64,000 nt of DNA from an uncultured Verrucomicrobiales bacterium (GTDB lineage Bacteria; Verrucomicrobiota; Verrucomicrobiia; Verrucomicrobiales; Akkermansiaceae). The notes under the pieces are model-generated. The model searched no databases. It was not told the DNA's origin and worked only from the letters and a program-made list of their open reading frames with translations. Each line of letters begins with the position of its first letter. Within the stretch, counting starts at the first letter, position 1. The stretch lies in the NCBI GenBank assembly GCA_937934595.1, contig CALGZA010000043.1, forward strand, positions 1 through 64,000, given 5' to 3'. This document shows, piece after piece, positions 55,672 to 64,000 of the stretch. The translations under genes and the position numbers were made by a program.

Positions 55672-56202
55672 TTAACGCTTAGACTTAGCATCCTTCTCCT
55701 CCTGCTTTATACGCTTTTTCCAGTCCTTCGGCTTCTCACCTATCTTAGGTAGTAATGGATTAATAATAGACAATATCTTCTCATCTAAACCACGCCAGAC
55801 AGTGATCACCCTCCCATCTACCTGCTTATCAACATAGATCATATCAACAACAACACCGTTAATATTCGCCACTATATACTTCCCCTTATTTGCCGCAGAT
55901 AACATCTTCAGCCGCTGGGCTGCTGTCTTTCTTAACTGCAGTGACACACCATACTTCCCATCAGCATGAGGAGAAGGAAACGGATAGTAAGCGATGAAGT
56001 CAGTCGTACTAAAAGTCGGTGACTTCTGTATATACTTCGTCCCCATAGGCGTCTTTGCCGGTATACTCAGCTTCCTACCCTCCATCTTATTAGCCTCTAA
56101 ATGAAACGTTATCGAAACCGGAGGACGCTGCTTCCCCTTACCAAAAGCAAAATCACCAGAAATAACACCGAGACTTATAATTATTGCAAAAAATCGTATC
56201 AT
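55672..56202 (-). CDS. Exported protein resembling the SecD periplasmic head domain
   Basis: This protein has about 176 residues, with a signal peptide (hydrophobic, cleaved near FAFG). The middle, YGVSLQLRKTAAQRLKML followed by NKGKYIVANINGVVVDM and DGRVITVW, follows the pattern of the SecD/SecDF first periplasmic (P1) head. There the sequence reads as a beta strand, a T-rich helix, G-K-x-I-A-x-x-x-D/N-G-x-V. No SecD membrane parts are present. The tail is Lys-rich. It is a single-domain paralogue or an adaptor. A start at 56223 is also possible. Confidence 0.6.
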   Translation of the reverse strand: MIRFFAIIISLGVISGDFAFGKGKQRPPVSITFHLEANKMEGRKLSIPAKTPMGTKYIQKSPTFSTTDFIAYYPFPSPHADGKYGVSLQLRKTAAQRLKMLSAANKGKYIVANINGVVVDMIYVDKQVDGRVITVWRGLDEKILSIINPLLPKIGEKPKDWKKRIKQEEKDAKSKR

Positions 56203-56361
56203 AGATCTATGCTGAATGCTCATTGTTCATAGATAAAGCAAAATATCACCCACACTTTACTTTAATCCCAACATGCCAAAAAAAAACAAAATCACCCCCA
56301 CATTTAAAACCCTCCCGCCAACACTCACAAAAAAACAACTCACCCATTTAATGACAATCAC

Positions 56362-56390
56362 TTGACCTCACCTCACCTCAGATCTAATCT
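56362..56390 (+). promoter_or_regulatory. sigma70-type promoter giving a near-leaderless mRNA
   Basis: -35 TTGACC and -10 TAATCT are separated by exactly 17 nt. The -10 ends 6 nt before the GTG start of the next gene, so transcription would begin at or within a few nt of the start codon. Confidence 0.7.
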
Positions 56391-56396
56391 AAACAC

Positions 56397-56954
56397 GTGG
56401 ATAAACCTACTCACTCATTCAAACCGCCCATCAACGGGTCACTTCTTCTAGCCTCACCATCACTCCAAGATGGGTTATTCGATGATTCTGTCATTCTAGT
56501 CCATACCCACCATAAATCAGGCACTGAAGGCTTAATACTAAACAGACCTATTGGCCAAACCGTAGGAGACTTCATGTGCAGCAACCACTTCGAATTATTA
56601 AAAGACCTACCTCTCTATTTCGGAGGCCCTGTCGATGAAGACCAACTAAGCTTCGCAAGCTTCAGCTGGAAAAAAGATGGCCAAATTAAATGCAAACCAT
56701 CCATCTCAGCAGAAGAAGCCATCGAAACCATGCACCAGAGCGGATCTCTTCTCAGAGCATATCTAGGAAGCTCAACATGGACACAAGGCCAACTCGAAGA
56801 AGAATTAGAAAATCACCTCTGGTTCGTTGCCCCAGCCATCCCCAAACTTCTCAGCATGCCTCAAGATGAATCACTCTGGAAAAATACCATGCAGTCACTC
56901 TCACCCTTCCACCACATCATCTCACTCACTCCAGAAAACCCATTACTAAACTAA
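56397..56954 (+). CDS. YqgE/AlgH family protein (UPF0301)
   Basis: This 185-residue protein starts with GTG at 56397. Family blocks are GSLLLASPSLQDGLFDDSVI, EGLILNRPIGQTV, LYFGGPVDEDQ and GSSTWTQGQLEEELE. The molecular function of the family is unsettled. It is the first of a run with dtd, a hypothetical, rarA and an RND pump. A good promoter lies so close that the mRNA should be leaderless. Confidence 0.92.
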   Translation: MDKPTHSFKPPINGSLLLASPSLQDGLFDDSVILVHTHHKSGTEGLILNRPIGQTVGDFMCSNHFELLKDLPLYFGGPVDEDQLSFASFSWKKDGQIKCKPSISAEEAIETMHQSGSLLRAYLGSSTWTQGQLEEELENHLWFVAPAIPKLLSMPQDESLWKNTMQSLSPFHHIISLTPENPLLN

Positions 56955-56982
56955 ATCACACCCTCATTTCATAATTAATCAT

Positions 56983-57435
56983 ATGAAAGCAGTCATTCAG
57001 CGAGTTACATCCGCAAAAGTTGAAATTTCTAACCAAACCCACAGCCAAATCAATCATGGCGCACTCATCCTTATCGGAATAGAAAGTAGTGACTCAAACG
57101 AAGATATCGAATGGTTATCCAAAAAAATCTCCAACATGAGAATCTTTGATGACTCAGATGGAATCATGAACCTCTCAATAAATGACATTTCTGCCCAAGC
57201 TCTCGTCGTCTCACAGTTCACACTTCACGCATCAACTAAAAAAGGTAACCGCCCTTCATACACTAAAGCAGCTCGCCCAGAAATATCAGAACCTCTTTAC
57301 CATCACTTCATCAAATCAATAAATTCTCACTTAAAAAATCCATGCCAGACTGGTAAGTTCGGCGCTGATATGCAAGTATCACTCATCAATGATGGTCCAG
57401 TTACCATTATAATCGACTCTAAAAATAAAGAATAA
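56983..57435 (+). CDS. dtd: D-aminoacyl-tRNA deacylase
   Basis: This 150-residue enzyme removes D-amino acids from tRNA. It has MKAVIQRVTSAKVEI, the catalytic block VVSQFTLHAST, the segment GNRPSYTKAA and the ending GKFGADMQVSLINDGPVT. The stop and the next start share the sequence TAATG, a one-base overlap that suggests translational coupling. Confidence 0.96.
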   Translation: MKAVIQRVTSAKVEISNQTHSQINHGALILIGIESSDSNEDIEWLSKKISNMRIFDDSDGIMNLSINDISAQALVVSQFTLHASTKKGNRPSYTKAARPEISEPLYHHFIKSINSHLKNPCQTGKFGADMQVSLINDGPVTIIIDSKNKE

Positions 57436-57857
57436 TGTTAGATACAAACCCCATCTCCATTCAATTTGAAATCCCAGCCACAGACCACCTAGGAAAAGAC
57501 CACGTCGAAGGCAAAATCCGATTCCTCGCAGAAAGCATAGAACTCGACTGGAGACTAAAAGGAAATGTCTTCCGCGGTGATACACCAAAAGTCGTCACCA
57601 TCTCAATGCCATATAGCCAAATCGAACACGTAGAATTACGTAAAAAATGGTGGAAAGTAAGAGACATCATCCTCCACATCGCTGACCCCACCATCGTCGC
57701 AGACATTCCAGGTGTCCAAATGGGTAAAATGACCCTCAAAATCGACAGCCGCTCACGCGAAGAAGCAGAAAAACTCGAGTCCCTCATCGACTACAAACGC
57801 TCAATATTCATCTTAGACGAACAAACTAAACGTCTCGATAAACTCAAAGAATCATAG
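57435..57857 (+). CDS. Hypothetical small protein, possibly PH-like
   Basis: This 140-residue soluble protein has a strand-rich core with IRFLAESIELDWRL, VVTISMPYSQIEHVELRKK and WKVRDIILHIADP, reminiscent of bacterial PH-like domains, and a final charged helix (EEAEKLESLIDYKRS). The family is not recognised with certainty. It is translationally coupled to dtd (TAATG) and followed after 14 bp by rarA. Confidence 0.75.
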   Translation: MLDTNPISIQFEIPATDHLGKDHVEGKIRFLAESIELDWRLKGNVFRGDTPKVVTISMPYSQIEHVELRKKWWKVRDIILHIADPTIVADIPGVQMGKMTLKIDSRSREEAEKLESLIDYKRSIFILDEQTKRLDKLKES

Positions 57858-57871
57858 CAATTATCCACTAA

Positions 57872-59239
57872 ATGAGTGAGCTATTCCCAGAAGGAAACCC
57901 AGAAGGCAATATCAACGAACAGGCCTCCCCTATCCATGATCAGCCACTCGCAGCTCGCCTCCGCCCAAAGACACTTAACGAAATAGCTGGTCAGCAGCAT
58001 ATCCTAGGTGAAGGCAAACTACTACGCAGAGCCATCGAAGCAGACCGTTTCTCATCACTCATATTCTACGGACCACCAGGCACAGGTAAAACCACCCTCG
58101 CCACCGTCATCGCGCACACCACTAACTCCAGATTCGAAATGCTCAACGGCGTCGAATCAAATGTAAGTGAAATCAGAGACAAAATAGCACAAGCTCGCAC
58201 CTGGAAACAGCTCAGAAACCAGACCACCATCCTCTTCATCGACGAAATACACCGCTTCAACAAAGCCCAACAAGATGTTCTCCTACCCCACATAGAACGC
58301 GGCACAGTCAGATTCATCGGAGCCACCACACACAACCCATATTATTACATTAACTCTCCACTCACCTCCAGATCACAAATCTTTCAGCTAGAACCAGTCC
58401 ACACCAATGACCTCATCCCTATCCTAGAAAACGCTCTTAATGACAAACATCTCGGCCTAGGTAACAACAAAATAATAGCAGCCCCAGATGCTCTCCTCCA
58501 TATCGCTGAAAAAGCTGACGGAGACGTCAGAAAAGCTCTCACAGCTCTCGAATTAGCCGCGCTCACAACACCAGAAAACAATACCGGGAATATCCTCATC
58601 ACCATCCAAATCGCTGAAGAATCCATTCAGCAAAAAGCCATCGTTTACGATGCCACAGGTGACTCACACTACGATACCATCTCAGCCTACATCAAGTCCA
58701 TCCGCGGCTCAGACCCTGACGCAGCACTCTACTGGTTAGCTAAAATGCTAGTAGCAGGTGAAGATCCCCGCTACATCGCCAGAAGAATGGTCATTTCAGC
58801 CAGTGAAGACATAGGTCTCGCAGACTCTAACGGACTAAGAGTCGCCATGGACGCCCAACAAGCATTCGAGTTCCTAGGAATGCCAGAAGGTCGCATCCCG
58901 CTAGCTCACGCCACTGTTTACCTCGCCACTTCCCCTAAATCAAACAGCGCATACGCCGCTCTCAACGATGCAATACATGATGTAGAACACGGAAAAACCC
59001 TTGCAGTCCCGCCTCACCTCAGAACTCCAACTCGCAAAAAACTAGCCTCAGCATCAGGCACCAAAGACTCTGAACTAGAATACCACTACTCCCACGCATT
59101 TGAAGGAAACTACATCCCTCAAGCCTACCTACCAGAGGGCAGAAAATACTACATACCAACTGAAAACGGATTAGAAAAACGAATTAAAGAACGTCTCGAC
59201 TTCTGGGCCAAACAACACAGCTCATCCCAACAACCCTAA
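57872..59239 (+). CDS. rarA: Replication-associated recombination protein A (RarA/MgsA)
   Basis: This 455-residue AAA+ ATPase acts at stalled replication forks. It has ARLRPKTLNEIAGQQHILG, Walker A YGPPGTGKTT, Walker B ILFIDEIHRFNKAQQD, arginine-finger-type HIERGTVRFIGATTHNP, and a C-terminal tetramerisation segment (SEDIGLADSNGLRVAMDAQQ). It is clustered with dtd and an RND pump. The length is standard. Confidence 0.96.
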   Translation: MSELFPEGNPEGNINEQASPIHDQPLAARLRPKTLNEIAGQQHILGEGKLLRRAIEADRFSSLIFYGPPGTGKTTLATVIAHTTNSRFEMLNGVESNVSEIRDKIAQARTWKQLRNQTTILFIDEIHRFNKAQQDVLLPHIERGTVRFIGATTHNPYYYINSPLTSRSQIFQLEPVHTNDLIPILENALNDKHLGLGNNKIIAAPDALLHIAEKADGDVRKALTALELAALTTPENNTGNILITIQIAEESIQQKAIVYDATGDSHYDTISAYIKSIRGSDPDAALYWLAKMLVAGEDPRYIARRMVISASEDIGLADSNGLRVAMDAQQAFEFLGMPEGRIPLAHATVYLATSPKSNSAYAALNDAIHDVEHGKTLAVPPHLRTPTRKKLASASGTKDSELEYHYSHAFEGNYIPQAYLPEGRKYYIPTENGLEKRIKERLDFWAKQHSSSQQP

Positions 59240-59254
59240 TCCTATAACAATCTC

Positions 59255-62200
59255 ATGATAAGATGGTTCACTAAAAATCACGTGGCAGCTAATGTTCTCA
59301 TGCTTGGGATCCTGCTTTTCGGTGGATACCTATCTTACTTTAAACTCGGTGTAGAAGTAGAACCTTCTATGTCCTTTGCTAAAGTAAATATCAGAGTCCC
59401 ATACAAAGGTGCTTCGCCAGACGCAATAGAATCTCAAATCATCTTACCCATAGAAAAAGCGCTTCAGAACCTATCTGGAATGGAATCCATCTATGCATAC
59501 GCCAGAAAAGACCAAGCTCACATAGAAGTTCAAGTTACTGATGGATTCGATCCAAAAGAACTAAAAATAGAAATACAATCCCGGGTTGAAAGAATCTCCA
59601 CATTCCCTCAAAATGACGATAAACCAAAGTTTTACATCCCAGACACTGCCCTATGGAAAGAAGTCATCTCAGTCGCCGTCCACGGCCACCTCTCTGATAC
59701 AGAACTACTCAAAGCAGCCAGAAAGGTAAGAGATGACCTTACCGCCCTCCAAGGTATATCCAAGGTAAGTATCGTCGGTGACAAAACAAAACAAATATCA
59801 ATTGAAGTCCAGCCAGATAAACTAAACGCATATGGATTAACATTTAATGATGTCATCAGAGGAATTCGTAGTGCATCAGTAGACGTCTCTGCCGGTGCTA
59901 TCAAATCCAACGGCGAGAGTGTAATCATTCGCTCTAACAATAAAGCATACACGAGCGAAAAGTTTGCAAACCTTGTCATAAAATCAATGAAAGGGTCCTC
60001 TATCAAAGTTGCTGACGTAGCCAGAGTTATCGACAGTTTTGAAGATATACAAAGAGAATCCAGGTTCAACGGAATGCCTGTTTTAATGGTCGAAGTCATG
60101 CGCCTAGAAGGAGAAAACGCCCTAGCTACCGCAGATATCGTTCAAGATTACATCAAACGTTCACAAGAACTATTCCCCGCAGGTGTTAACCTAGCTACCT
60201 GGGACGATGACTCCATCAGCCTCAGAGGAAGAATACACACACTATACACGAACCTACTTCAAGGCGCTGTACTTGTCATGATTCTGCTAGGACTATTCCT
60301 ACGTCCTAAAATTGCCTTCTGGGTAACTGTGGGAATTCCTGTTAGCTTCATGGGTGCCGCCATTTCCATGTATTACACAGGTGTAACGGCTAACAACATG
60401 AGCCTATTCGGCTTCATTATCGTACTCGGAATGGTAGTCGATGACGCCATTGTTACCGGAGAGAACATCTACGCTAAAGTGAAAACAGGAAAATACTCAC
60501 CCCTGGAATCAGCCGTCATAGGAACACAAGAAGTCGCTACTCCCGTTACCTTCGGCATCATTACCACGATTGTAGCCTTCTTGCCACTAATGTATTTTGA
60601 TGACGGATACTTCGGTAACATGGCTAAACAAATTCCACTCGTAGTCATCCCCGTACTCATCTTCTCATTGATCGAATCTAAGCTCATTCTACCAGCACAC
60701 TTAAAAAACCTGAAACCCATCTCACCAAAACATAACATCATTGCAAAGGTTCAAGACCATATCGCTAACCTACTAAACAGCGGTATCCGTAAAATTTATA
60801 CACCACTCCTAAAACTCGCTATGCAGCATCGCTATGCTGTAATCCTATTCTTCCTCGGTCTCTTAGCCATAACCTACGTCTATCAGGCAGAGCGAATGGA
60901 GACAAAGTTCATGCCATCTACAGAACGCTATTACTTATCAGCGAGTGTGCAGATGAAAGTAGGAACAGAACGCCAAGTAACTGAACAAAAACTCAATAAA
61001 GTTCTTAATGCAATCGATGATTTAAAAGAACACTTCATCGATGAAGGCACCGGCAAAAGCATAGTCGGTAATGTCGTTAGCACACTCGGGGGCAGACTCT
61101 CATGGGGCAGAACCGGTGACCACATATCTAGTGTCATGGTTGAAATCACCCCTCCAAGCTTGAGAGAATCAAAGCAAGCCAAAAGCATCCGTAACTCAGA
61201 AATCGTAACAAAGTGGCGTGAACTAACAGGTCCTATGCCAGAAGTGAACAGATTCCTCATCAGAGGGGAAAGAACTCAGGGCAAATTTTCTAATAGAAAT
61301 AATGACGGCACACTATCCCTCCAACTCCGTGGCAACAATGAAAATGATAAAGACAAAGTGGTCGAACTCATGAAACAATGGCTCAATGATCAAGAATTTG
61401 TCACCAGAGCATGGGGAGATCGATCAAAAGGAGGCAGACAGTTAGACATCTCCCTCAAACCTATCGCTAAACAATCTCAATTGTCAGAAGACGATATTTC
61501 AAAACAAATGCGTACCGCATTCTACGGTCAACAAATACAAAAAATTCAACGTGGTGAGGATGAAATTAAAGTCATGCTCAAACTACCAAAAGAAATGCGT
61601 AATTCCATACACACCCTAGAATCACTTCGCATCAATCTTAAAAACGGCCAAACCGCACCATTTTCTCAGCTCGCCACCATTACAGAGTCAACTACTCCCG
61701 CAAGAATCATTCGTGAAGACAATTCACGCATCTATGACTTCGGCGCCATGGTAACAAGTGTTAGTGATCTCATACAAGCTGAACCATCCATCACAAAAAA
61801 AATGAACGAACTCTGCATAGCCTTCCCTTCCGTATCCTGGAAATATGAAGGAGAAGTCGCTGAGCACTTGAACTCAAATAATAGAACCATAATATTATTC
61901 TACCTCCTCATATTCACCCTCTATGCCCTATTAGCCATTCCATTTAAATCATTCCTCCAGCCTATCTACGTGCTCACCGCAGTTCCATTCGGTATTGTAG
62001 GAGCCATTTGGGGACACGCAGTCCTAGGCGTTGACTTATCCATACTCAGCTCCTTCGGTGTCCTCGCTCTAACAGGAATAGTAGTAAATGACTCACTCGT
62101 CCTCGTTGACTATATCAACACCAGAAGACTACAGGGTATACCACTACATGAAGCCATTCTAGAATCAGGAGCCAGACGCTTCCGCCCCATCATACTAACC

Positions 62201-62437
62201 TCCATCACCACATTTGTTGGACTCATGCCCCTCATGTTCGAGACTTCTATCCAAGCTCAGTTCCTCATCCCTATGGCTATATCCCTAGGCTTCGGAATTC
62301 TATTTGCCACAGCCATCACTCTGATCCTTATCCCATGCATCTACATGATAGGAGAAGAAATAAAGCAATCCATCATTGGCAAAACCTCAGATCAAAATAA
62401 ACCACCCTCCATTATAAATCAATCAGTTAAAGAATAG
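59255..62437 (+). CDS. RND-family efflux transporter (AcrB-like inner membrane pump)
   Basis: This 1,060-residue protein has twelve predicted membrane helices and two large periplasmic loops. Motifs: first helix MIRWFTKNHVAANVLM, the TM4 proton-relay segment GMVVDDAIVTGENI (two adjacent Asp) and the TM10 counterpart GIVVNDSLVLVDY. It probably exports small hydrophobic compounds. No membrane-fusion or outer-membrane partner is encoded next to it in this window. A TetR regulator lies convergent 8 bp downstream and may control it. Confidence 0.93.
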   Translation: MIRWFTKNHVAANVLMLGILLFGGYLSYFKLGVEVEPSMSFAKVNIRVPYKGASPDAIESQIILPIEKALQNLSGMESIYAYARKDQAHIEVQVTDGFDPKELKIEIQSRVERISTFPQNDDKPKFYIPDTALWKEVISVAVHGHLSDTELLKAARKVRDDLTALQGISKVSIVGDKTKQISIEVQPDKLNAYGLTFNDVIRGIRSASVDVSAGAIKSNGESVIIRSNNKAYTSEKFANLVIKSMKGSSIKVADVARVIDSFEDIQRESRFNGMPVLMVEVMRLEGENALATADIVQDYIKRSQELFPAGVNLATWDDDSISLRGRIHTLYTNLLQGAVLVMILLGLFLRPKIAFWVTVGIPVSFMGAAISMYYTGVTANNMSLFGFIIVLGMVVDDAIVTGENIYAKVKTGKYSPLESAVIGTQEVATPVTFGIITTIVAFLPLMYFDDGYFGNMAKQIPLVVIPVLIFSLIESKLILPAHLKNLKPISPKHNIIAKVQDHIANLLNSGIRKIYTPLLKLAMQHRYAVILFFLGLLAITYVYQAERMETKFMPSTERYYLSASVQMKVGTERQVTEQKLNKVLNAIDDLKEHFIDEGTGKSIVGNVVSTLGGRLSWGRTGDHISSVMVEITPPSLRESKQAKSIRNSEIVTKWRELTGPMPEVNRFLIRGERTQGKFSNRNNDGTLSLQLRGNNENDKDKVVELMKQWLNDQEFVTRAWGDRSKGGRQLDISLKPIAKQSQLSEDDISKQMRTAFYGQQIQKIQRGEDEIKVMLKLPKEMRNSIHTLESLRINLKNGQTAPFSQLATITESTTPARIIREDNSRIYDFGAMVTSVSDLIQAEPSITKKMNELCIAFPSVSWKYEGEVAEHLNSNNRTIILFYLLIFTLYALLAIPFKSFLQPIYVLTAVPFGIVGAIWGHAVLGVDLSILSSFGVLALTGIVVNDSLVLVDYINTRRLQGIPLHEAILESGARRFRPIILTSITTFVGLMPLMFETSIQAQFLIPMAISLGFGILFATAITLILIPCIYMIGEEIKQSIIGKTSDQNKPPSIINQSVKE

Positions 62438-62445
62438 AGCCTAAT

Positions 62446-63063
62446 TCATCCCGCCATAAAACCAGCCTCAGCAAATTTTACCGCATCATCAAAAAAATCT
62501 TCTATACCCTGCGTATCATCATTACCCACAGCCCTCGCTGCTAAACCCGAAAATGCCTGGAACATAAAAACAGCCCCAGTAGAAAATAACAACTTCTCAA
62601 GGGCCTTCTTAGGATCATTCCCAGGACAACGCGCACCTATCGCTACACCAAATATCTTATAAACATCACCAAAAGAATCCATTACCTTCGCCGGCACATC
62701 ATAATCTCGGTCTATCAAATACCTCGCCATCAACCGAGCCATCATATTTGAACACCCTCCGTAATCCTCCGGACTCACTACTGGTCGTAAAAATGACCTA
62801 ATAATAGCACTCATATCTGCATGCTCTACACCCCCTACCTTTTCTCCCTCAGCCTGTAGTAACCTTACCCTTTGCTTGTTCATAGGAACCAAAGCCTCTA
62901 CTATAACCTCCTGAACTAAACCACTTTTCCCCCCAAAATGATAACTGACAGCAGCCAAATTAACATCAGCATCTTGTGTGATATCCCTAACAGAAACACT
63001 CTCAAACCCCTCAGCAGCAAACAACTTCCATGCTGACTTTAATATCTTCTCTCGTGTTTTCAT
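62446..63063 (-). CDS. TetR/AcrR-family regulator, CecR-like
   Basis: This 205-residue protein has an N-terminal HTH (KTREKILKSAWKLFAAEGFESVSVRDIT, DADVNLAAVSYHFGGKSGLV) and a ligand domain of the CecR (YbiH) type. It sits convergent to the RND pump, with the stops 8 bp apart. The pump is a plausible target, but the promoter of the pump run is at 56.4 kb, so this is only inference. Its own start is 6 bp from the stop of the upstream pRiA4b-like gene, which places both in one operon. Confidence 0.9.
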   Translation of the reverse strand: MKTREKILKSAWKLFAAEGFESVSVRDITQDADVNLAAVSYHFGGKSGLVQEVIVEALVPMNKQRVRLLQAEGEKVGGVEHADMSAIIRSFLRPVVSPEDYGGCSNMMARLMARYLIDRDYDVPAKVMDSFGDVYKIFGVAIGARCPGNDPKKALEKLLFSTGAVFMFQAFSGLAARAVGNDDTQGIEDFFDDAVKFAEAGFMAG

Positions 63064-63069
63064 AATACA

Positions 63070-63609
63070 CTAAAGACTCAAATCAATAGCAGTTGGATCA
63101 AATAACTCAGGTTCAAACTCATCATCCATCCAGTCTACCTCACCCTCAAGAGCACTCATATAACCCCACGCCCCTCCACAATCCTCAGGCGGACAAGCAC
63201 GCTCACCCTCGAGTAACTCAGCTAACACTTCTTCCCCCTCAGACAGCTCCTCCTTCTTTTCAATGACTAATTCATGCACCCAGTCCTCAAGAAAATCATA
63301 CCGATACAGCATCCGCAATGGAGTCCTCCTACGCCCCATAAATTGATCAACTGTTATATCCTTCTCATCCGTAAAGTCACCACCACCAACTACCTCCTCA
63401 CTGTCCGCAGCTATAACATTAGTCAGATTCTTCCCTTTACCATATCTAAATTCATGCTGCTCCTTATCCTCCCACCCCATCGCTAACTGCAATATCTCAT
63501 GTAACTCAGCAAACGTAGTATCACCAGACACTGAAAGCCTGCGCCAGATCTGTGGCGTTATCTCATACAAAAATATTTTTAACGTGTATTTTCTTATACC
63601 CTTATTCAT
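63070..63609 (-). CDS. Plasmid pRiA4b ORF-3-like protein
   Basis: This 179-residue protein has the pRiA4b ORF-3 family blocks: YTLKIFLYEITPQIWRR, TTFAELHEILQLAMGWED and HEFRYG, and the acidic end with CPPEDCGGAWGY. The function of the family is unknown. It lies upstream of the tetR-like gene in the same direction, with a 6-bp gap. Confidence 0.9.
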   Translation of the reverse strand: MNKGIRKYTLKIFLYEITPQIWRRLSVSGDTTFAELHEILQLAMGWEDKEQHEFRYGKGKNLTNVIAADSEEVVGGGDFTDEKDITVDQFMGRRRTPLRMLYRYDFLEDWVHELVIEKKEELSEGEEVLAELLEGERACPPEDCGGAWGYMSALEGEVDWMDDEFEPELFDPTAIDLSL

Positions 63610-63649
63610 AAATAAGAAACTACATCATGAACTTCTTAATGATCAAGTA

Positions 63650-64000
63650 TCAATCACTAACAACCTCATTTTGCATGCTCCCATCTAAAATAAACGCCTT
63701 AGTCATCTTCATGACTCGCGCATCACTACTAATAAATGTATGATCCGCATTCACCACTTTAAACTCCTTTACCCCCATTAGCCTCCCTTTATCAACAGAC
63801 AATATCCCATCATTAGACGCATCTAACAAACTCCTAAAAAATGGTATCGCACTCCTCTCTCCCATTATCACAGCAGCTTCCACCCCCTCAGTAAATCCAC
63901 CAGAACGCTCTGACATCTGCGCACTACTCAGAAACTCACCAGCTGGACCTAAAACGCACTTTAGTCCCCTCAATGGTGAGCTTCTGAGCCAATCCACAAT
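63650..64000 (-). CDS. Lipase/esterase-like alpha/beta hydrolase, C-terminal part (cut by right edge)
   Basis: The frame remains open to the window edge, so the start lies outside. The visible C-terminal 116 residues contain SPLRGLKCVLGPAGEF, the acid-residue segment ASNDGILSVDKG and the His in NADHTFISSD. In secreted lipases these form the acid and His of the triad (NDG-V and DHT). The nucleophile is upstream of the window. Functional assignment is tentative. Confidence 0.6.
   Translation of the reverse strand: MVDWLRSSPLRGLKCVLGPAGEFLSSAQMSERSGGFTEGVEAAVIMGERSAIPFFRSLLDASNDGILSVDKGRLMGVKEFKVVNADHTFISSDARVMKMTKAFILDGSMQNEVVSD

Noticed and set aside
1-64000. A defence island, CRISPR-Cas, toxin-antitoxin or secretion system
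   Set aside because: No Cas, restriction, abortive-infection or secretion-apparatus genes were found on either strand; most genes are core or envelope functions.

Overview
The window looks like chromosomal DNA from a Gram-negative member of the PVC group, most likely Verrucomicrobiota. This is inferred from gene content: a DUF1800/DUF1501 protein pair, a DUF1080 protein, an entericidin-like lipoprotein, KdsB (so LPS is made), a prepilin peptidase with two PilT ATPases, and many small secreted proteins with no recognisable family. No 16S rRNA gene is present to settle the point. Coding starts almost never carry a Shine-Dalgarno sequence. Over most of the window the + strand has far more C than G whichever way the genes point.

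Layout. 0-6.5 kb: a secreted protein cut by the left edge, a secreted transglutaminase-like protein, then an AlgJ/AlgI/AlgJ-type polysaccharide O-acetylation cluster. 6.8-13.7 kb: lepA, an alpha/beta hydrolase, a tandem pair of HtrA-like proteins (one with the full triad, one degenerate with its PDZ domain nested in the protease fold) and an ABC-F ATPase. 13.8-18.7 kb: a YqjD/YqjE/YqjK-like envelope cluster, a prepilin peptidase, an L,D-transpeptidase, mtnP and an orphan exbD. 18.7-26.8 kb: a block with nearly balanced C and G that starts at a decayed IS3-family element and ends near a selenocysteine tRNA gene. It holds an AsmA-like protein, a cyclophilin, rpmI-rplT with a structured intergenic RNA, two pilT paralogues, a 620-bp gene-free structured stretch and rpmB. 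26.8-36 kb: a small metal-site lipoprotein, a hydrolase, recG, recJ, a secreted protein and tex. 36-46 kb: the DUF1800/DUF1501 pair, an inositol-monophosphatase-like enzyme, mnmE, hisC and a DUF1080 protein. 46-52 kb: a small lipoprotein, a periplasmic FKBP, kdsB-pyrG-ridA-pepP and a MYG1-like protein. 52-64 kb: an AI-2E-family permease, OsmC, an M23 peptidase, a SecD-head-like protein, a run yqgE-dtd-hypothetical-rarA-RND pump, a TetR regulator, a pRiA4b ORF-3-like protein and a lipase-like protein cut by the right edge.

The least ordinary items are these. (1) A ~210-bp non-coding repeat occurs three times. It has ~30-nt imperfect terminal inverted repeats and TAA-type flanks, and in two cases it overlaps the stop codon of the preceding gene. 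(2) A tRNA-Sec gene has an unusual 12-nt acceptor/T branch. (3) The HtrA pair has a PDZ-nested, His-less, Cys-for-Ser paralogue. (4) The rpmI-rplT intergenic structure looks like an L20 autoregulatory site. No CRISPR array, prophage or secretion island was seen. Much of the window is ordinary core metabolism, translation and repair.
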